64,000 nucleotides of DNA from Gemmobacter aquaticus (lineage in GTDB: Bacteria; Pseudomonadota; Alphaproteobacteria; Rhodobacterales; Rhodobacteraceae): assembly GCF_007859075.1 (NCBI RefSeq), contig NZ_VOAK01000011.1, forward strand, positions 1,240,001 to 1,304,000. Reading direction: 5' to 3'. Below are positions 9,325 through 19,103 of this stretch, one piece after another. Numbering within the stretch: position 1 is the stretch's first letter; the number at the start of each line of letters is the position of its first letter. The translations under genes were made by a program, and so were the position numbers. The notes below the pieces were generated by a model that searched no databases, was not told where the DNA came from, and saw nothing but the letters and a program-made list of their open reading frames with translations.

Positions 9325-10347
9325 TCAGCTTTTCTTGACGCGCTTTTTCTGGCGGTGAACGTCGGCGACCACGGCGGCTACGATGATCACGCCCTTGATC
9401 ATTTCCTGGTAGTAGGCATCGAGCCTGAGGAAGGTGAAGCCCGAGATGATGACCCCGAAGATGACCATCCCGATGGCGGTTCCGATGATCGACCCGCGGC
9501 CACCCGACAGCGACACGCCCCCGATCACGGCCATGGCGATGGCGTCAAGCTCGTAGGCAAGCCCCATGCCGGCCTGTGCGGTCTGACCGCGCGCCGCAAC
9601 CACCATGCCCGCCAGCGCCGCAAGAACCGCCGCCACGACATAGACCTTGATCAGGTGACGCTCGACATTGATCCCGGACACACGCGCCGCCTGCATGTTG
9701 GCGCCGATCGCATAGGTGAACTTGCCGTAGCGCGTGTATTTCATCGCGATGTGGAAGATGATGGCGACCGCGATGAAGATCAGGACCGGCATCATGCCCT
9801 TGCCGATCGAGGCAAAACCCTCGGTCGGGAAGCTGACGGGCTGCCCTTTGGTGTACCACTTGGCAAAGCCGCGCACCGTGACCATTGTGCCCAGCGTGGC
9901 AATGAAGGGCGGGATCTTGGTAAAGGCGATCAGCCAGCCGTTCACAAAGCCCACCACCGCGCCGAAGCCCAGCCCCAGGAGGATCGGCACAATGGCCGGA
10001 AGGTCGGTCAGGCTTGGATAGACCGCGCGGGCATAGGTCGAAACCTGCGCAAACGACATGGCAAACATCGCCACCCCGCCAACGACCGACCCGGACGACA
10101 GGTCAATCCCGCCGGTGATGATGACCTGCGTCACGCCCACCGAGATGATGCCGATCACCGACACCTGCAGGATCATGATGGACAGACGCTGCCAGCTGAA
10201 CAGAAAGCTCTGGCCCTGCGTCATCCAGCCCAAAATTTCGAACACCAGTGAGATGCCCACCAGAACAAGCAGGATGTTGGCCTCGGGCGGCAGGCGGCGT
10301 TGCGATTTTGCGGCATTGGCCGACGGTTGAACGGTTGCGTTCGACAT
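9325..10347 (-). CDS. iatP: Inositol ABC transporter permease
   Basis: This 340-aa inner-membrane protein is a BPD_transp_2 (RbsC/IatP-like) permease with about 8-10 hydrophobic segments. It contains the family signatures ITGGIDLSSGSVVGGVAMF and ALAGMVVAARGQTAQ and ends in a short basic tail. It lies between the ATPase iatA and catabolic genes, as in Caulobacter-type inositol importers. ATG at 10347 is preceded by GGGGAGGAA. Inositol specificity is inferred from the operon. Confidence 0.92.
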   Translation of the reverse strand: MSNATVQPSANAAKSQRRLPPEANILLVLVGISLVFEILGWMTQGQSFLFSWQRLSIMILQVSVIGIISVGVTQVIITGGIDLSSGSVVGGVAMFAMSFAQVSTYARAVYPSLTDLPAIVPILLGLGFGAVVGFVNGWLIAFTKIPPFIATLGTMVTVRGFAKWYTKGQPVSFPTEGFASIGKGMMPVLIFIAVAIIFHIAMKYTRYGKFTYAIGANMQAARVSGINVERHLIKVYVVAAVLAALAGMVVAARGQTAQAGMGLAYELDAIAMAVIGGVSLSGGRGSIIGTAIGMVIFGVIISGFTFLRLDAYYQEMIKGVIIVAAVVADVHRQKKRVKKS

Positions 10348-10368
10348 TTCTTCCTCCCCTAAAGCCAC

Positions 10369-11907
10369 TCAGCGCGCGGCCAGGTCCATGATTTTCACCT
10401 GATCCGCCTCGGCACGGTCCAGGAAGCCCGCGAGATGCCCTTCATGCATGACCATGATCCGGTCACTCATTCCCAAAACCTCGGGCAGCTCGGACGAGAT
10501 CATCAGCACCGCGACCCCCTCGGCCGCGAGCCCGGTGATCAGGCGATGGATTTCAGACTTTGCCCCCACGTCGATGCCGCGGGTCGGCTCGTCCAGGATC
10601 AGGATGCGTGGCTTTGTCAAAAGCCAGCGCGCGATCAGCAGTTTCTGCTGGTTCCCGCCCGAGAGGTTCTCGACCCGCTCGGACAGATTGGGTGTCTTGA
10701 CGCGCAGCCGCGCCGCCATGTCTTCGGCCAGTTTGGTGACCGTCTTCTGGTCAACAAAGCCCGCAGTGGCATGATCGCGGGTGATCAGGGCCATCTGGAT
10801 GTTCTCCAGACAGTCGAGGATCAGGAAGCAGCCGGTCTCCTTGCGGTCTTCGGTCAGGAAGGCAATCCCGTGGTCCATCGCCTCACGCGGGGAACGGATC
10901 TGGACGGGTTCACCCTCGATCAGGATCTCGCCCGAGGCGGCCGGCGTCACCCCGAACAGCGCCTCGGCCACGTTCGAGCGCTTGGAGCCGACAAGGCCGG
11001 CCAGCCCCAGAATCTCGCCCTTGCGGATCTGGAACGAGATGTCGTGAAACACTCCCGGCAGATCGAGGTTCCGGACCTCGAGCATGACCTCACCGATCGG
11101 GCAGTCGATCTTGGGGAACATGTCGGTGATCTCGCGCCCGACCATCATTCGGATGATGTCGTCGCGCGTCACATCCTTGGCTGAATGGGTGCCGACATAT
11201 TTGCCGTCGCGGAACACCGTGAATTCATCGGCGATCTCGAACAGCTCGTTCATCTTGTGGGTGATATAGACGATCCCCACGCCGCGCGCGCGCAGGTCGC
11301 GGATGATGGTGAACAGATGCTCCACCTCTTTCTCGGTAATGGCCGAGGTCGGCTCGTCCATGATCAGCACGTCCGAGTCGTGGCTGACCGCCTTGGCGAT
11401 CTCGACCATCTGCTTTTGCGCGACGGTCAGATCGGCCACCTGCGCCTTGGGGTCGAGCTTGATGTTCAGCCGGTCAAACAGCTCTTGCGTCATGGCAAAA
11501 AGCTTGCCGTGGTCGATCAGGCCGAAGCCGTTCTTTGGCTCACGGCGGATCCAGATGTTCTCCGCCACGGTCATGGAATTCATCAGCGCGAGTTCCTGGT
11601 GGATCATCGAGATCCCCTGCTCCAGCGCATCCAGCGGCGATTTCAGCGTCACGGGCTGGCCACGCAGCAGGATCTCACCCGCGTCGGGTTGATAGATGCC
11701 CGCGATGATCTTCATCAGCGTCGACTTGCCTGCGCCATTCTCGCCCATCAGGGCGTGAACCGTGCCCGGCCGGATCTTCAACTGCACATTGTCCAATGCG
11801 ACAACGCCCGGAAATTCCTTGCGGATACCGCTGATCGACAGAACCCCCATATCCTCGATCCGGCGTTTCATCCGGTCAATCGCAGCCGCCGTCTTGGCAG
11901 TGACCAT
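10369..11907 (-). CDS. iatA: Inositol ABC transporter ATP-binding protein (double ABC)
   Basis: A 512-aa tandem ATPase of the RbsA/MglA class. The first cassette has [13 protein letters not shown] and [10 protein letters not shown], the second a degenerate Walker A ([13 protein letters not shown]), [15 protein letters not shown] and [12 protein letters not shown], as is normal for the family. The ATG at 11907 has GGAGG seven bases upstream; a GTG one codon earlier is an alternative. It is 22 bp upstream of iatP and separated from ibpA by a strong hairpin. Confidence 0.93.
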   Translation of the reverse strand: MVTAKTAAAIDRMKRRIEDMGVLSISGIRKEFPGVVALDNVQLKIRPGTVHALMGENGAGKSTLMKIIAGIYQPDAGEILLRGQPVTLKSPLDALEQGISMIHQELALMNSMTVAENIWIRREPKNGFGLIDHGKLFAMTQELFDRLNIKLDPKAQVADLTVAQKQMVEIAKAVSHDSDVLIMDEPTSAITEKEVEHLFTIIRDLRARGVGIVYITHKMNELFEIADEFTVFRDGKYVGTHSAKDVTRDDIIRMMVGREITDMFPKIDCPIGEVMLEVRNLDLPGVFHDISFQIRKGEILGLAGLVGSKRSNVAEALFGVTPAASGEILIEGEPVQIRSPREAMDHGIAFLTEDRKETGCFLILDCLENIQMALITRDHATAGFVDQKTVTKLAEDMAARLRVKTPNLSERVENLSGGNQQKLLIARWLLTKPRILILDEPTRGIDVGAKSEIHRLITGLAAEGVAVLMISSELPEVLGMSDRIMVMHEGHLAGFLDRAEADQVKIMDLAAR

Positions 11908-11936
11908 CACCAGTCCTCCCCTTTGCCCGAAAGTGT

Positions 11937-11961
11937 GGGCAGGGGGATGTTCCCCCTGCCC
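11937..11961 (-). terminator. Intercistronic hairpin between ibpA and iatA
   Basis: A perfect 11-bp inverted repeat GGGCAGGGGGA (11937-11947) / TCCCCCTGCCC (11951-11961) with a 3-nt loop lies in the 63-bp gap after ibpA. There is no U-tract, so it is more likely an attenuator or 3'-end stabiliser. Such hairpins after binding-protein genes commonly raise binding-protein mRNA relative to the permease genes. Confidence 0.7.
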
Positions 11962-11970
11962 GGCCTTGCA

Positions 11971-12915
11971 TCAGTTCTTGGCCTGGTAGTCGGCCAGGTT
12001 GGCAGGGGTCACCAGTTCGAACGGCACATAAACCTTCTTCTCGACGGCCTCGCCACGGGCGAGTTTGAGCGCGGCATCGACAGCGCCCTGCCCCTGACCT
12101 GCGGCGTTCTGGAACACGGTCACGTCCAGATCGCCCGCCGCCATCGCGGCAAGCGCATCGGCAGTGGCATCAACGCCGCCGACGACAACCGTATCCATCG
12201 CGCGCCCGGCGGCTTTCAGCGCCTGAATCGCACCGATTGCCATCTCGTCGTTGTTTGCGATCACGGCGTCAAACTCCACGCCAGCCGACAGCCAGTTGGT
12301 CATCAGGTCGGTGCCCTGGGTGCGCGACCAGTTGGCGGTCTGCTCTTCCACGATCGTGATGAAGCTGCACTCGGGGGTGGCGATGACATCCTTGATGTCT
12401 TGCGTCCGCATCCGGGCAGCCTGGTTCGACAGCTCACCCATCAGGACGACGGCCTTGGCCTCGGTCTTGCCCTGCTCTTTCAGCAGACGGCAGACCTCTT
12501 GAGTTTCAAGCGTGCCGGACTCCAGCTCGTTCGAGGCGACGAAGGCCTGCTTTTCGGGCAGCGTGTCGACGTTCACCGGCTCGCGGTTCACATAGACCAG
12601 CGGGATACCGGCGGCGGAGGCGGCTTCCGACATCGCGACGGTCGCATCGGTGTCCACCGGGTTCACGATAATCGCATCGACGCCCGAGGCGACGAAGTTC
12701 TGGATCTGGTTCAGCTGCTTGCCCACATCATTCTGGGCGTCTTCAATCTGCAGCGTCACACCGTCAAGCGTCCCGGCATAGTCGCTCATGCCATTCCGCA
12801 GGACGGTCAGAAAGTTGTCGTCAAACAGCGCCATCGACACGCCGATGTTCTCGGCCGAAGCCGCCGTACCCATCAACGCGGCGGCCATGGTGCTGGCGAT
12901 CAGGACTTTCCTCAT
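11971..12915 (-). CDS. ibpA: Inositol ABC transporter periplasmic binding protein
   Basis: A 314-aa periplasmic binding protein of the RbsB/IbpA (peripla_BP_4) type. The signal peptide MRKVLIASTMAAALMGTAASA ends near residue 21. Segments VDAIIVNPVDTDATV, PLVYVNREPVN and ANNDEMAIGAIQALK are typical sugar-binding protein landmarks. ATG at 12915 with AGGAAAG upstream. As first gene of the operon after the regulator, its 237-bp upstream region should contain the main inositol promoter. Confidence 0.92.
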   Translation of the reverse strand: MRKVLIASTMAAALMGTAASAENIGVSMALFDDNFLTVLRNGMSDYAGTLDGVTLQIEDAQNDVGKQLNQIQNFVASGVDAIIVNPVDTDATVAMSEAASAAGIPLVYVNREPVNVDTLPEKQAFVASNELESGTLETQEVCRLLKEQGKTEAKAVVLMGELSNQAARMRTQDIKDVIATPECSFITIVEEQTANWSRTQGTDLMTNWLSAGVEFDAVIANNDEMAIGAIQALKAAGRAMDTVVVGGVDATADALAAMAAGDLDVTVFQNAAGQGQGAVDAALKLARGEAVEKKVYVPFELVTPANLADYQAKN

Positions 12916-13053
12916 GTCTTTCCTCCACTGTCGGCGTCCGGCGCGCCGGTTCAATGTTTGTGAAAGCGCAGACGCCCTGGCCAATAGCCAAGACGCCGAC
13001 TTTCGTTTGTGCCGGTCTGAGATTGGCGGCCTCGCTCCTCTGCCGTCCGCCGT

Positions 13054-13076
13054 GGCAAAGTTGTTGTCCCTTTGCC
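13054..13076. promoter_or_regulatory. Inverted repeat upstream of ibpA, candidate operator
   Basis: GGCAAAG (13054-13060) and CTTTGCC (13070-13076) form a perfect 7-bp inverted repeat with a 9-nt spacer, 139 bp upstream of the ibpA start. It could bind the adjacent LacI-type regulator, though the 23-bp span is longer than most LacI operators. The role is inferred from position only. Confidence 0.4.
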
Positions 13077-13118
13077 GATTCACGTCAATGAAGACAGGTC
13101 CTCAACCGCCATCAAACA

Positions 13119-13155
13119 TGATAGAAACTAATCACAACAATGATGGAATCTATCA
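13119..13155. promoter_or_regulatory. Inverted repeat at the end of the LacI-type gene
   Basis: TGATAGA (13119-13125) and TCTATCA (13149-13155) are perfect inverted arms 23 nt apart in a locally AT-rich stretch. The right arm overlaps the stop codon of the regulator gene. It could be an operator or a weak terminator for the regulator; the two cannot be told apart here. Confidence 0.35.
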
Positions 13156-14181
13156 AATGCTCTCGGGTGTCCAGATGACACTCGGTACGAAACGCTGGCC
13201 GGGGTTCTCGGCCATGCCATTCTCGATCGTATGCACAACTGTCGCCATCAACTCGGTACACAGATCACGCAGCGGGGTCTGGAAGATGGCGCTGATCCTG
13301 CGTTCAAGCAGCGCCTGCCGGGACTCGGGTGTCAGTTCGTTGACGACGCAGGCGATGCGCTCGCCGACATCGGCCTCTCGCAGGGCGGCAATCGCCCCCT
13401 CCATCCCGCCACCAGCACAATAAACGCCGACCAGATCAGGGTGCCGGGCCATGATGCCAACCAACGCCTCCCGCGTCAGTTGCCGCGTCTCAAGGGTGAC
13501 CACCGCATCAAGAATTTCGAACTCCGGCCCATACTCGCGGAAATACGCCCGGAAGCCGGCCTCGCGCAGTGTGTGGCCATGATAGCGATGGCCACCTATG
13601 AAAATTGCGATCTTGCCGGGCCGCGGCGCAAGTTTTGAAATAACCCAACCTGCGTTACGACCAACTTTCATGTTATTGGTCCCAAAGTAGCCCTCGCGCA
13701 CGCCCTGGGCAAAGTCAGACAGCAACGAGAATGTCGCGACACCGCGTGCACGCAGCGCAGAAACCGCGTTGGTGACATCGTGATGATCCAGCCCCGTTGC
13801 CGCGATCGCCTGCACCTTGCCGCCGAGTTGCAGCAGCAGTTGCGCGACTTCGGATGGCTCTGAACTTTGCGCAAAGGCAACGGTCACGCGCATCCGGCAA
13901 TCGCGCATCTGGGCTGCGGCGTGCTGAACCTCGGTGGCGAAACTCTGGTAGAACGCGTGCCGCTCTTTCTGCAGAACGACACCCAGATGATACTCGGGCA
14001 GGTCCGCCATTACGCGTTGCCGGATCGCATTCGCGGCGTGATAGCCGATACGCTCGGCCGCTTCGGACACCTTGCGCGCGGTTTCCTCCCGCACCTTCAG
14101 GCGACCGTTCAGCACGCGGTCGACCGTTGCCACACTGACGCCGGCGGCCTCTGCCAGATCGGTGATGGTGGGCCGCTTCAT
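13153..14181 (-). CDS. LacI-family transcriptional regulator, probable inositol regulator
   Basis: The 342-aa protein starts with a LacI helix-turn-helix (MKRPTITDLAEAAGVSVATVDRVLNGR) followed by a periplasmic-binding-protein-like sensor domain (about residues 60-340), with FIGGHRYHGHTLREAGFRAYF and VGVYCAGGGMEGA. It belongs to the subgroup sensing free sugars or polyols. It sits directly upstream of ibpA on the same strand, so it likely responds to inositol or a catabolite. ATG at 14181 was chosen because it begins the HTH. Many inositol clusters elsewhere use RpiR- or DeoR-type IolR, so a LacI-type regulator here is notable. Confidence 0.85.
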   Translation of the reverse strand: MKRPTITDLAEAAGVSVATVDRVLNGRLKVREETARKVSEAAERIGYHAANAIRQRVMADLPEYHLGVVLQKERHAFYQSFATEVQHAAAQMRDCRMRVTVAFAQSSEPSEVAQLLLQLGGKVQAIAATGLDHHDVTNAVSALRARGVATFSLLSDFAQGVREGYFGTNNMKVGRNAGWVISKLAPRPGKIAIFIGGHRYHGHTLREAGFRAYFREYGPEFEILDAVVTLETRQLTREALVGIMARHPDLVGVYCAGGGMEGAIAALREADVGERIACVVNELTPESRQALLERRISAIFQTPLRDLCTELMATVVHTIENGMAENPGQRFVPSVIWTPESI

Positions 14182-14316
14182 GATGCACTCTGCCTTCTCG
14201 ACTGATGTAAATTCATCTTCAATGATTTGATCCATCATGAAAGGGGAAAAGTGCGGGCCACCCCGACTTTTGTCGCCGCGTCGCAGCATCCCCTCACACC
14301 CCGCACCGTCGCCCTG

Positions 14317-14334
14317 CCGTCACCAAATCTTCAC
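14317..14334 (+). promoter_or_regulatory. Candidate Pho box upstream of phnC
   Basis: CCGTCAC (14317-14323), four bases, TCTTCAC (14328-14334) resembles the PhoB direct repeat CTGTCAY-N4-CTGTCAY with 11-bp periodicity. The first unit matches six of seven positions, the second four or five. It lies 68 bp before the phnC ATG, a sensible position for phosphate-starvation control. The weak second unit keeps confidence modest. Confidence 0.4.
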
Positions 14335-14401
14335 CCCGACGCAGACAGATCGTCACATCCGACCGCTACCCCGGCCGCATTGCGACCCTGAGGGCGATGC
14401 C

Positions 14402-15220
14402 ATGCTAGAAGTGAAATCCGTGACCCGGATGTTCGGTCAGAAAGCCGCTGTCGATCGTGCCAGCTTTCGCATCGACGGCCCGGCCTTTGTCGGCATCATC
14501 GGACGGTCGGGAGCGGGGAAATCCACCTTCCTTCGCATGATGAACCGGCTGGTCGATGCCTCCTCCGGTGAGATTCTTGTCGATGGTTGCAATGTACTGG
14601 CGCTGAAGGGCCGCGAGGCGCGCGCCTGGCAGTCCCAATGCGCCATGATCTTTCAACAGTTCAATCTTGTGCCCCGTATGGATGTGGCCTCGAACGTTCT
14701 CCATGGCATTCTGAATCGTCGCTCCACGCTTCAGACCATGTTCAACCACTGGCCGCGCGCCGACATCCTGCGCGCGCTTGAGATCCTTGACCGGCTGGGC
14801 ATCGCCGAACAGGCGCCGAAACGGGCCGAGGCGCTGTCAGGTGGCCAGCAGCAGCGCGTCGCCATCGCCCGCGCCTTGATGCAGGATCCCCGCATCATTC
14901 TGGCGGATGAGCCGATCGCCAGCCTCGACCCGATGAACGCGCAAGTCGTCATGGATACGCTGAAGCGGATCAATGTCGAGGATGGCCGCATGGTCATCGC
15001 GAACCTGCACACACTCGATACCGCGCGCCGCTATTGCGACCGGGTGATCGGGATGCGTGACGGGCGCATCGTCTTTGACGGAACCCCCGACCAGCTTTCG
15101 ACCGGTGTCGCGCGCGACATCTATGGCGCCGACGCCAGCTTCAACGAGTCCGCCACCTCTACCGCCATTCCAGCCGATGCTGCCGCCGACAAGGACTGGG
15201 CGGCGCAAATGCTGGCCTGA
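14402..15220 (+). CDS. phnC: Phosphonate ABC transporter ATP-binding protein
   Basis: A 272-aa ABC ATPase that powers phosphonate import with PhnD and PhnE. Walker [18 protein letters not shown] is near residue 38, Q-loop [14 protein letters not shown], signature [15 protein letters not shown] and Walker [14 protein letters not shown] follow in order. [11 protein letters not shown] between the Q-loop and signature is characteristic of PhnC. The ATG at 14402 has GAGGG eight bases upstream. First gene of the phnCDE1E2 operon. Confidence 0.95.
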   Translation: MLEVKSVTRMFGQKAAVDRASFRIDGPAFVGIIGRSGAGKSTFLRMMNRLVDASSGEILVDGCNVLALKGREARAWQSQCAMIFQQFNLVPRMDVASNVLHGILNRRSTLQTMFNHWPRADILRALEILDRLGIAEQAPKRAEALSGGQQQRVAIARALMQDPRIILADEPIASLDPMNAQVVMDTLKRINVEDGRMVIANLHTLDTARRYCDRVIGMRDGRIVFDGTPDQLSTGVARDIYGADASFNESATSTAIPADAAADKDWAAQMLA

Positions 15221-15271
15221 CCTCATCCCGCCCTTGCGCCACAGGCGCCGGGCAGAACACCGGAGACGACC

Positions 15272-16168
15272 ATGAAAAGACTGACCCTTGCTCTTGCGAT
15301 GACCTCGGTGATGGCTGGCGCCGTTTCGGCCGAAGGTATCAAGGAATTCAACATCGGCATCCTCGGCGGCGAGAACGCCCAGGATCGCATGACCTCGAAC
15401 GAATGCTATCGCGCCAAGATCGAAGAGGCGCTTGGGGTCCCGGTCAAGGTGTTTACCCCGGCCGACTATGATGGCGTGATCCAGGGCCTGCTGGGCGGTA
15501 CGCTGGATATGGCCTGGCTGGGTGCCTCGGCCTATGCCAAGATCTATCTGACAGACCCGAACGTGGTTGATCTGGCGCTGACCAAGCAGAACGTCGATGG
15601 CTCGACCGGCTATTACTCGATCGCCTTTGCCCGGAAGGACTCGGGCATCACCAAGATCGAGGATGCCAAGGGCAAGATCTTCGCCTTTGGCGAGCCGAAC
15701 TCGACCTCGGGCTATCTGGTGCCGGGGGCCGAGCTGACGGCGACCTATGGCCAGCTGGATCAGTACTTCGCCGAGGTGAAGTTCTCGGGCGGTCACGAAC
15801 AGACCATCGTGGGCGTGGCCAATGGCGACTACGCCGCCGGTGTCAGCTGGGCTGACGGTCTGGGCAACTGGGAAGACGGCTACAACTCGGGCGCGTTCCG
15901 CAAGGCGGCGGATGCGGGCCTGGTGGACATGAACGATCTGGTTGAACTGTGGAAGTCGAAGCTGATCCCCGAAGGGCCGATGGTAGTCCGCAGCGCCCTG
16001 CCGCAGGACGTGAAGGACAAGGTCACGCAGATCACCGCCGACCTGCATGAGACCGACAAGGACTGCGCCTATGGCGTTGCTGCCGGCGAGGCCAAGGATT
16101 TCGTGCCGGTGACGCATGATGCCTATCTGGGCGTCGTAGCCGCGCGCCAGCTGCAGGAAGGCATGTAA
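15272..16168 (+). CDS. phnD: Phosphonate ABC transporter substrate-binding protein
   Basis: A 298-aa periplasmic PhnD. The signal peptide MKRLTLALAMTSVMAGAVSA is cleaved near residue 20. The body contains LGGTLDMAWLGASAYAKIY, the PhnD ligand-site stretch, and FGEPNSTSGYLVP, which binds the phosphonate group in the family. It lies 51 bp after phnC and is followed by an 84-bp gap with a GGGCCCGT-type repeat before phnE1. Confidence 0.95.
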   Translation: MKRLTLALAMTSVMAGAVSAEGIKEFNIGILGGENAQDRMTSNECYRAKIEEALGVPVKVFTPADYDGVIQGLLGGTLDMAWLGASAYAKIYLTDPNVVDLALTKQNVDGSTGYYSIAFARKDSGITKIEDAKGKIFAFGEPNSTSGYLVPGAELTATYGQLDQYFAEVKFSGGHEQTIVGVANGDYAAGVSWADGLGNWEDGYNSGAFRKAADAGLVDMNDLVELWKSKLIPEGPMVVRSALPQDVKDKVTQITADLHETDKDCAYGVAAGEAKDFVPVTHDAYLGVVAARQLQEGM

Positions 16169-16252
16169 TCTCCACCCGTTTTGAGCCGGGCCCGTTATCG
16201 GGCCCGGTTTCCATTCCGGCGCCCCGCATTCACTGCCCGTTCAGGAACACCC

Positions 16253-17137
16253 ATGGTCGATATCGCCTTTGGCCCCGAGCCGGAAAAGCGCCCGGATCCG
16301 GCCCAACCCTCTGACGCCTATCTGGAGCTGACCCGCCGCCGCCGGATGTATGGCGGGATCCTGATGGTGATCTTTGTTGCCTTGATGGTGTCCGGCTTTC
16401 AGCTGGCGCAGTCACGCAATGCGGGAGACTTTCTGTCGGGCCTGCCGATGCTGATGGCCTTCCCGGCCGAGGTTCTGTCCGAAGCATGGGCCAATCGCGC
16501 CGAAATGCCTGCCTTGGTGCTGCGCTTCCTGCCCTCGCTTATCGAGACGATCAACATCGCGGCAGTCGCAACCTTGCTGGGCGCCATTGCCGCCATGACG
16601 ATGTCGCTACTGGCCACGCGCGGCCTTGCACGCTGGCCCCGCGCGATCCCGGTTTTCCGGCGCCTCATGGACGGGCTGCGCGCGATACCAGAGATCGTGA
16701 TCGCGCTGGTCCTGATCTTCATTCTGGGCGGCGGACCGGTGCCGGCGGTTATCGCGATCGCGCTGCATACGGGTGGGGCACTTGGCAAACTGTTCTCGGA
16801 GGTGGCCGAGAATGCCGACCTGAAACCGGTCGAGGGGCTGACCTCGGTCGGGGCAACCTGGGGTCAGCGGATGTGGCTCGGCGTGATCCCGCAGGTCGCG
16901 CCCAATTGGCTCTCGTATACGCTGCTACGGTTCGAGATCAATGTCCGCGCCTCGGCCATCCTTGGATTTGTGGGCGAAGGCGGCATTGGCCATGACCTGA
17001 AGATCGCGCTGCAATGGGGCCAGGGCCGCTATGACGAGGTTGTGGTGATCTTCCTGCTTCTGCTGCTGACCATCACCTTCATCGATCGCATCTCTGACCG
17101 CGCGCGCGAACGTCTTGTGAAGGGGCGCAGACCATGA
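16253..17137 (+). CDS. phnE: Phosphonate ABC transporter permease 1
   Basis: A 294-aa inner-membrane permease with about six hydrophobic segments. The cytoplasmic EAA-type loop reads GALGKLFSEVAENADLKPVEGLTSVGA, and GFVGEGGIGHDLKIAL near the end is the usual PhnE C-terminal signature. Start ATG 16253 chosen because the residues before it are not membrane- or family-like. The last 4 bp overlap the start of the second permease, implying translational coupling. Confidence 0.94.
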   Translation: MVDIAFGPEPEKRPDPAQPSDAYLELTRRRRMYGGILMVIFVALMVSGFQLAQSRNAGDFLSGLPMLMAFPAEVLSEAWANRAEMPALVLRFLPSLIETINIAAVATLLGAIAAMTMSLLATRGLARWPRAIPVFRRLMDGLRAIPEIVIALVLIFILGGGPVPAVIAIALHTGGALGKLFSEVAENADLKPVEGLTSVGATWGQRMWLGVIPQVAPNWLSYTLLRFEINVRASAILGFVGEGGIGHDLKIALQWGQGRYDEVVVIFLLLLLTITFIDRISDRARERLVKGRRP

Positions 17138-18471
17138 CAACCGCCAGCATTTCCCGCCCGGCCGTCGATCCGGCACTGGTCACCACGATCACTGGTGCCT
17201 TCGCGCGGCGTCGCCTTGCCGCACTGGCGGTGCCTGTCCTGATCCTGTGCTACCTGATCTATACGGCCTTTGCCTTTGATCTGGGCGGTCTCTTTGCCCG
17301 TGCGCGGATGGACAATGCGGCGATCCTTGTGTCGGACTTTTGGTCCTACAAGACCCATGTGACGCGCGACAACCGCTCGGGCGATCTGACCATTGCCATC
17401 GAGGGCGAGGCCAAGGGCACCTATCCCGCCGGCATGCTGCCCGACTGGGTGACGACCGATGGCGCGACGACCCGCATTGATCTGGGTGACGGCCATCTGG
17501 TCACCTATGACGCGGACGGGGCGCGCTATGCCATTCCGGACTACGGCACAGTCGATATCCGCCCCTTGAACGGCAAGCTGGCACTGACCGCCCCTGAGCC
17601 CCTGCCCGACTGGATCTCGGCCTCGGACAACAAGGTGTCGGTCACCACGGACGCCGGGCGGTTCAGCTATTCGCGATCCAAGGTCGAAACCTTCAAGTAT
17701 CAGCCGGGGTGGGAACTGTTCTTCTTCACGCTCGACAGCCCCTTCTACGGCAAATCCTTCACCGAGCTGGTGGCGCTGGCCCTCTGGCAGGACCGGGTCG
17801 ATCCTGCACGATCCAACCTTGGCTACATGCTGGCTGAGTTCTGGACCAACAAGATGTGGCGTCATGGCGATGTGGCCTGGGCGCTGTTCGAGACGATCCA
17901 GATGGCCTTCCTTGGCACGATGGGCGCCGCACTCCTCGCGCTGCCGCTTGGGTTCATGGCTGCGTCGAACATGATGCCCTCGGGCGCCGTGCGCTTTGCC
18001 ACCCGCAGGCTCTTTGACTTCATCCGCGCTGTCGATGCGCTGATCTGGACGATCCTTCTGTCGCGCGCCTTCGGGCCGGGGCCGATGACGGGGTCACTGG
18101 CGATCCTGATCAATGATACCGGCACCTTCGGCAAGCTCTTCTCCGAATCGCTGGAAAACATCGATGCCCGTCAGGTCGAGGGCATCAGATCCACCGGCGC
18201 AAATGCCCTGCAACGCGCACGCTTTGGCGTGATCCCTCAAGTGACCCCGGTGCTGCTGAGCCAGATCCTCTACTATCTGGAATCCAACACCCGCAGCGCC
18301 ACCGTGATCGGCGCTATCGTGGGCGGCGGTATCGGGCTTTTGCTGACGCAGGCCATCATCACCCAGAAAGACTGGGAAGAAGTTGCCTATTACATCACCC
18401 TGATCGTTCTGATGGTCATGGCAATGGATGCCCTGTCAGGCTGGCTGCGCCGGCGGCTGATCAAGGGGTAG
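17134..18471 (+). CDS. phnE: Phosphonate ABC transporter permease 2 (long form)
   Basis: A 445-aa second PhnE. After the first membrane helix (about residues 26-46) there is a soluble, presumably periplasmic, insert of about 170 residues before the remaining helices. The C-terminal half has the EAA loop TFGKLFSESLENIDARQVEGIRSTGA and IVGGGIGLLLTQAI. Paired short and long PhnE proteins are usual in alphaproteobacterial phn operons and would form a heterodimeric channel. ATGA overlap with phnE1. Confidence 0.93.
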   Translation: MTTASISRPAVDPALVTTITGAFARRRLAALAVPVLILCYLIYTAFAFDLGGLFARARMDNAAILVSDFWSYKTHVTRDNRSGDLTIAIEGEAKGTYPAGMLPDWVTTDGATTRIDLGDGHLVTYDADGARYAIPDYGTVDIRPLNGKLALTAPEPLPDWISASDNKVSVTTDAGRFSYSRSKVETFKYQPGWELFFFTLDSPFYGKSFTELVALALWQDRVDPARSNLGYMLAEFWTNKMWRHGDVAWALFETIQMAFLGTMGAALLALPLGFMAASNMMPSGAVRFATRRLFDFIRAVDALIWTILLSRAFGPGPMTGSLAILINDTGTFGKLFSESLENIDARQVEGIRSTGANALQRARFGVIPQVTPVLLSQILYYLESNTRSATVIGAIVGGGIGLLLTQAIITQKDWEEVAYYITLIVLMVMAMDALSGWLRRRLIKG

Positions 18472-18478
18472 TCGCGCA

Positions 18479-19096
18479 ATGCCCAGACTTAGCCAGAACG
18501 CGCCGCTGATCCACCCCGGCTGCCAGATCGAGAACTCCGATTTCGGCGCATTTTGCGAGGTGGGCGCACATTCGCGGGTGCTGAACTCCACCTTTGGAGA
18601 CTATGCCTATTGCGACCGGATGGCCGATATCGCCAATACCACAGTCGGCCGTTTTGCCAATATCGCGGCCTGCACGCGGATTGGACCGACCGACCACCCC
18701 TTCGCCAACGCCGCGCAGCATCACTTCCTCTATCGTTCCACCTATTACTGGGATGATGTCGAGGATGATGATGCCTTCTTTGCCGCCCGCTCAGCCCGGC
18801 GCACCACGCTGGGCGCAGACTGCTGGATCGGCCATGGCGCGATCATCAAGCCCGAGGTCACGCTGGGCGCGGGTGCCATCGTCGCATCTGGCGCAGTGGT
18901 CACACGCGACGTCGCCCCCTTCATGATCGTGGCGGGCGTCCCGGCGGTGCCACTGCGGTCAAGGTTCCCCGCCCCGATCATCGAGCGCCTGCTTGCGCTG
19001 GCCTGGTGGGACTGGGCCCACGATCGTCTTCGCGAGGCGCTCGCCGATTTTCGGGCGCTCTCGGCCGAGGCGTTTCTTGAACGCCATGGCGGTTAG
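18479..19096 (+). CDS. Left-handed beta-helix (hexapeptide) transferase of phosphonate metabolism
   Basis: A 205-aa protein with hexapeptide repeats forming a left-handed beta helix; visible repeats include IENSDFGAFCEVGAHSRVLNS and IKPEVTLGAGAIVASGAVV. It resembles the phosphonate-cluster transferase family (DapH/DapD/GlmU-like, often listed as chloramphenicol-acetyltransferase-like). It begins 7 bp after phnE2. The acyl donor and acceptor are unknown; it may take the place of the aminoalkylphosphonate acetyltransferase PhnO, which is not found here. It converges on phnF with a 7-bp gap. Confidence 0.85.
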   Translation: MPRLSQNAPLIHPGCQIENSDFGAFCEVGAHSRVLNSTFGDYAYCDRMADIANTTVGRFANIAACTRIGPTDHPFANAAQHHFLYRSTYYWDDVEDDDAFFAARSARRTTLGADCWIGHGAIIKPEVTLGAGAIVASGAVVTRDVAPFMIVAGVPAVPLRSRFPAPIIERLLALAWWDWAHDRLREALADFRALSAEAFLERHGG

Positions 19097-19103
19097 GCGC
19101 GGA

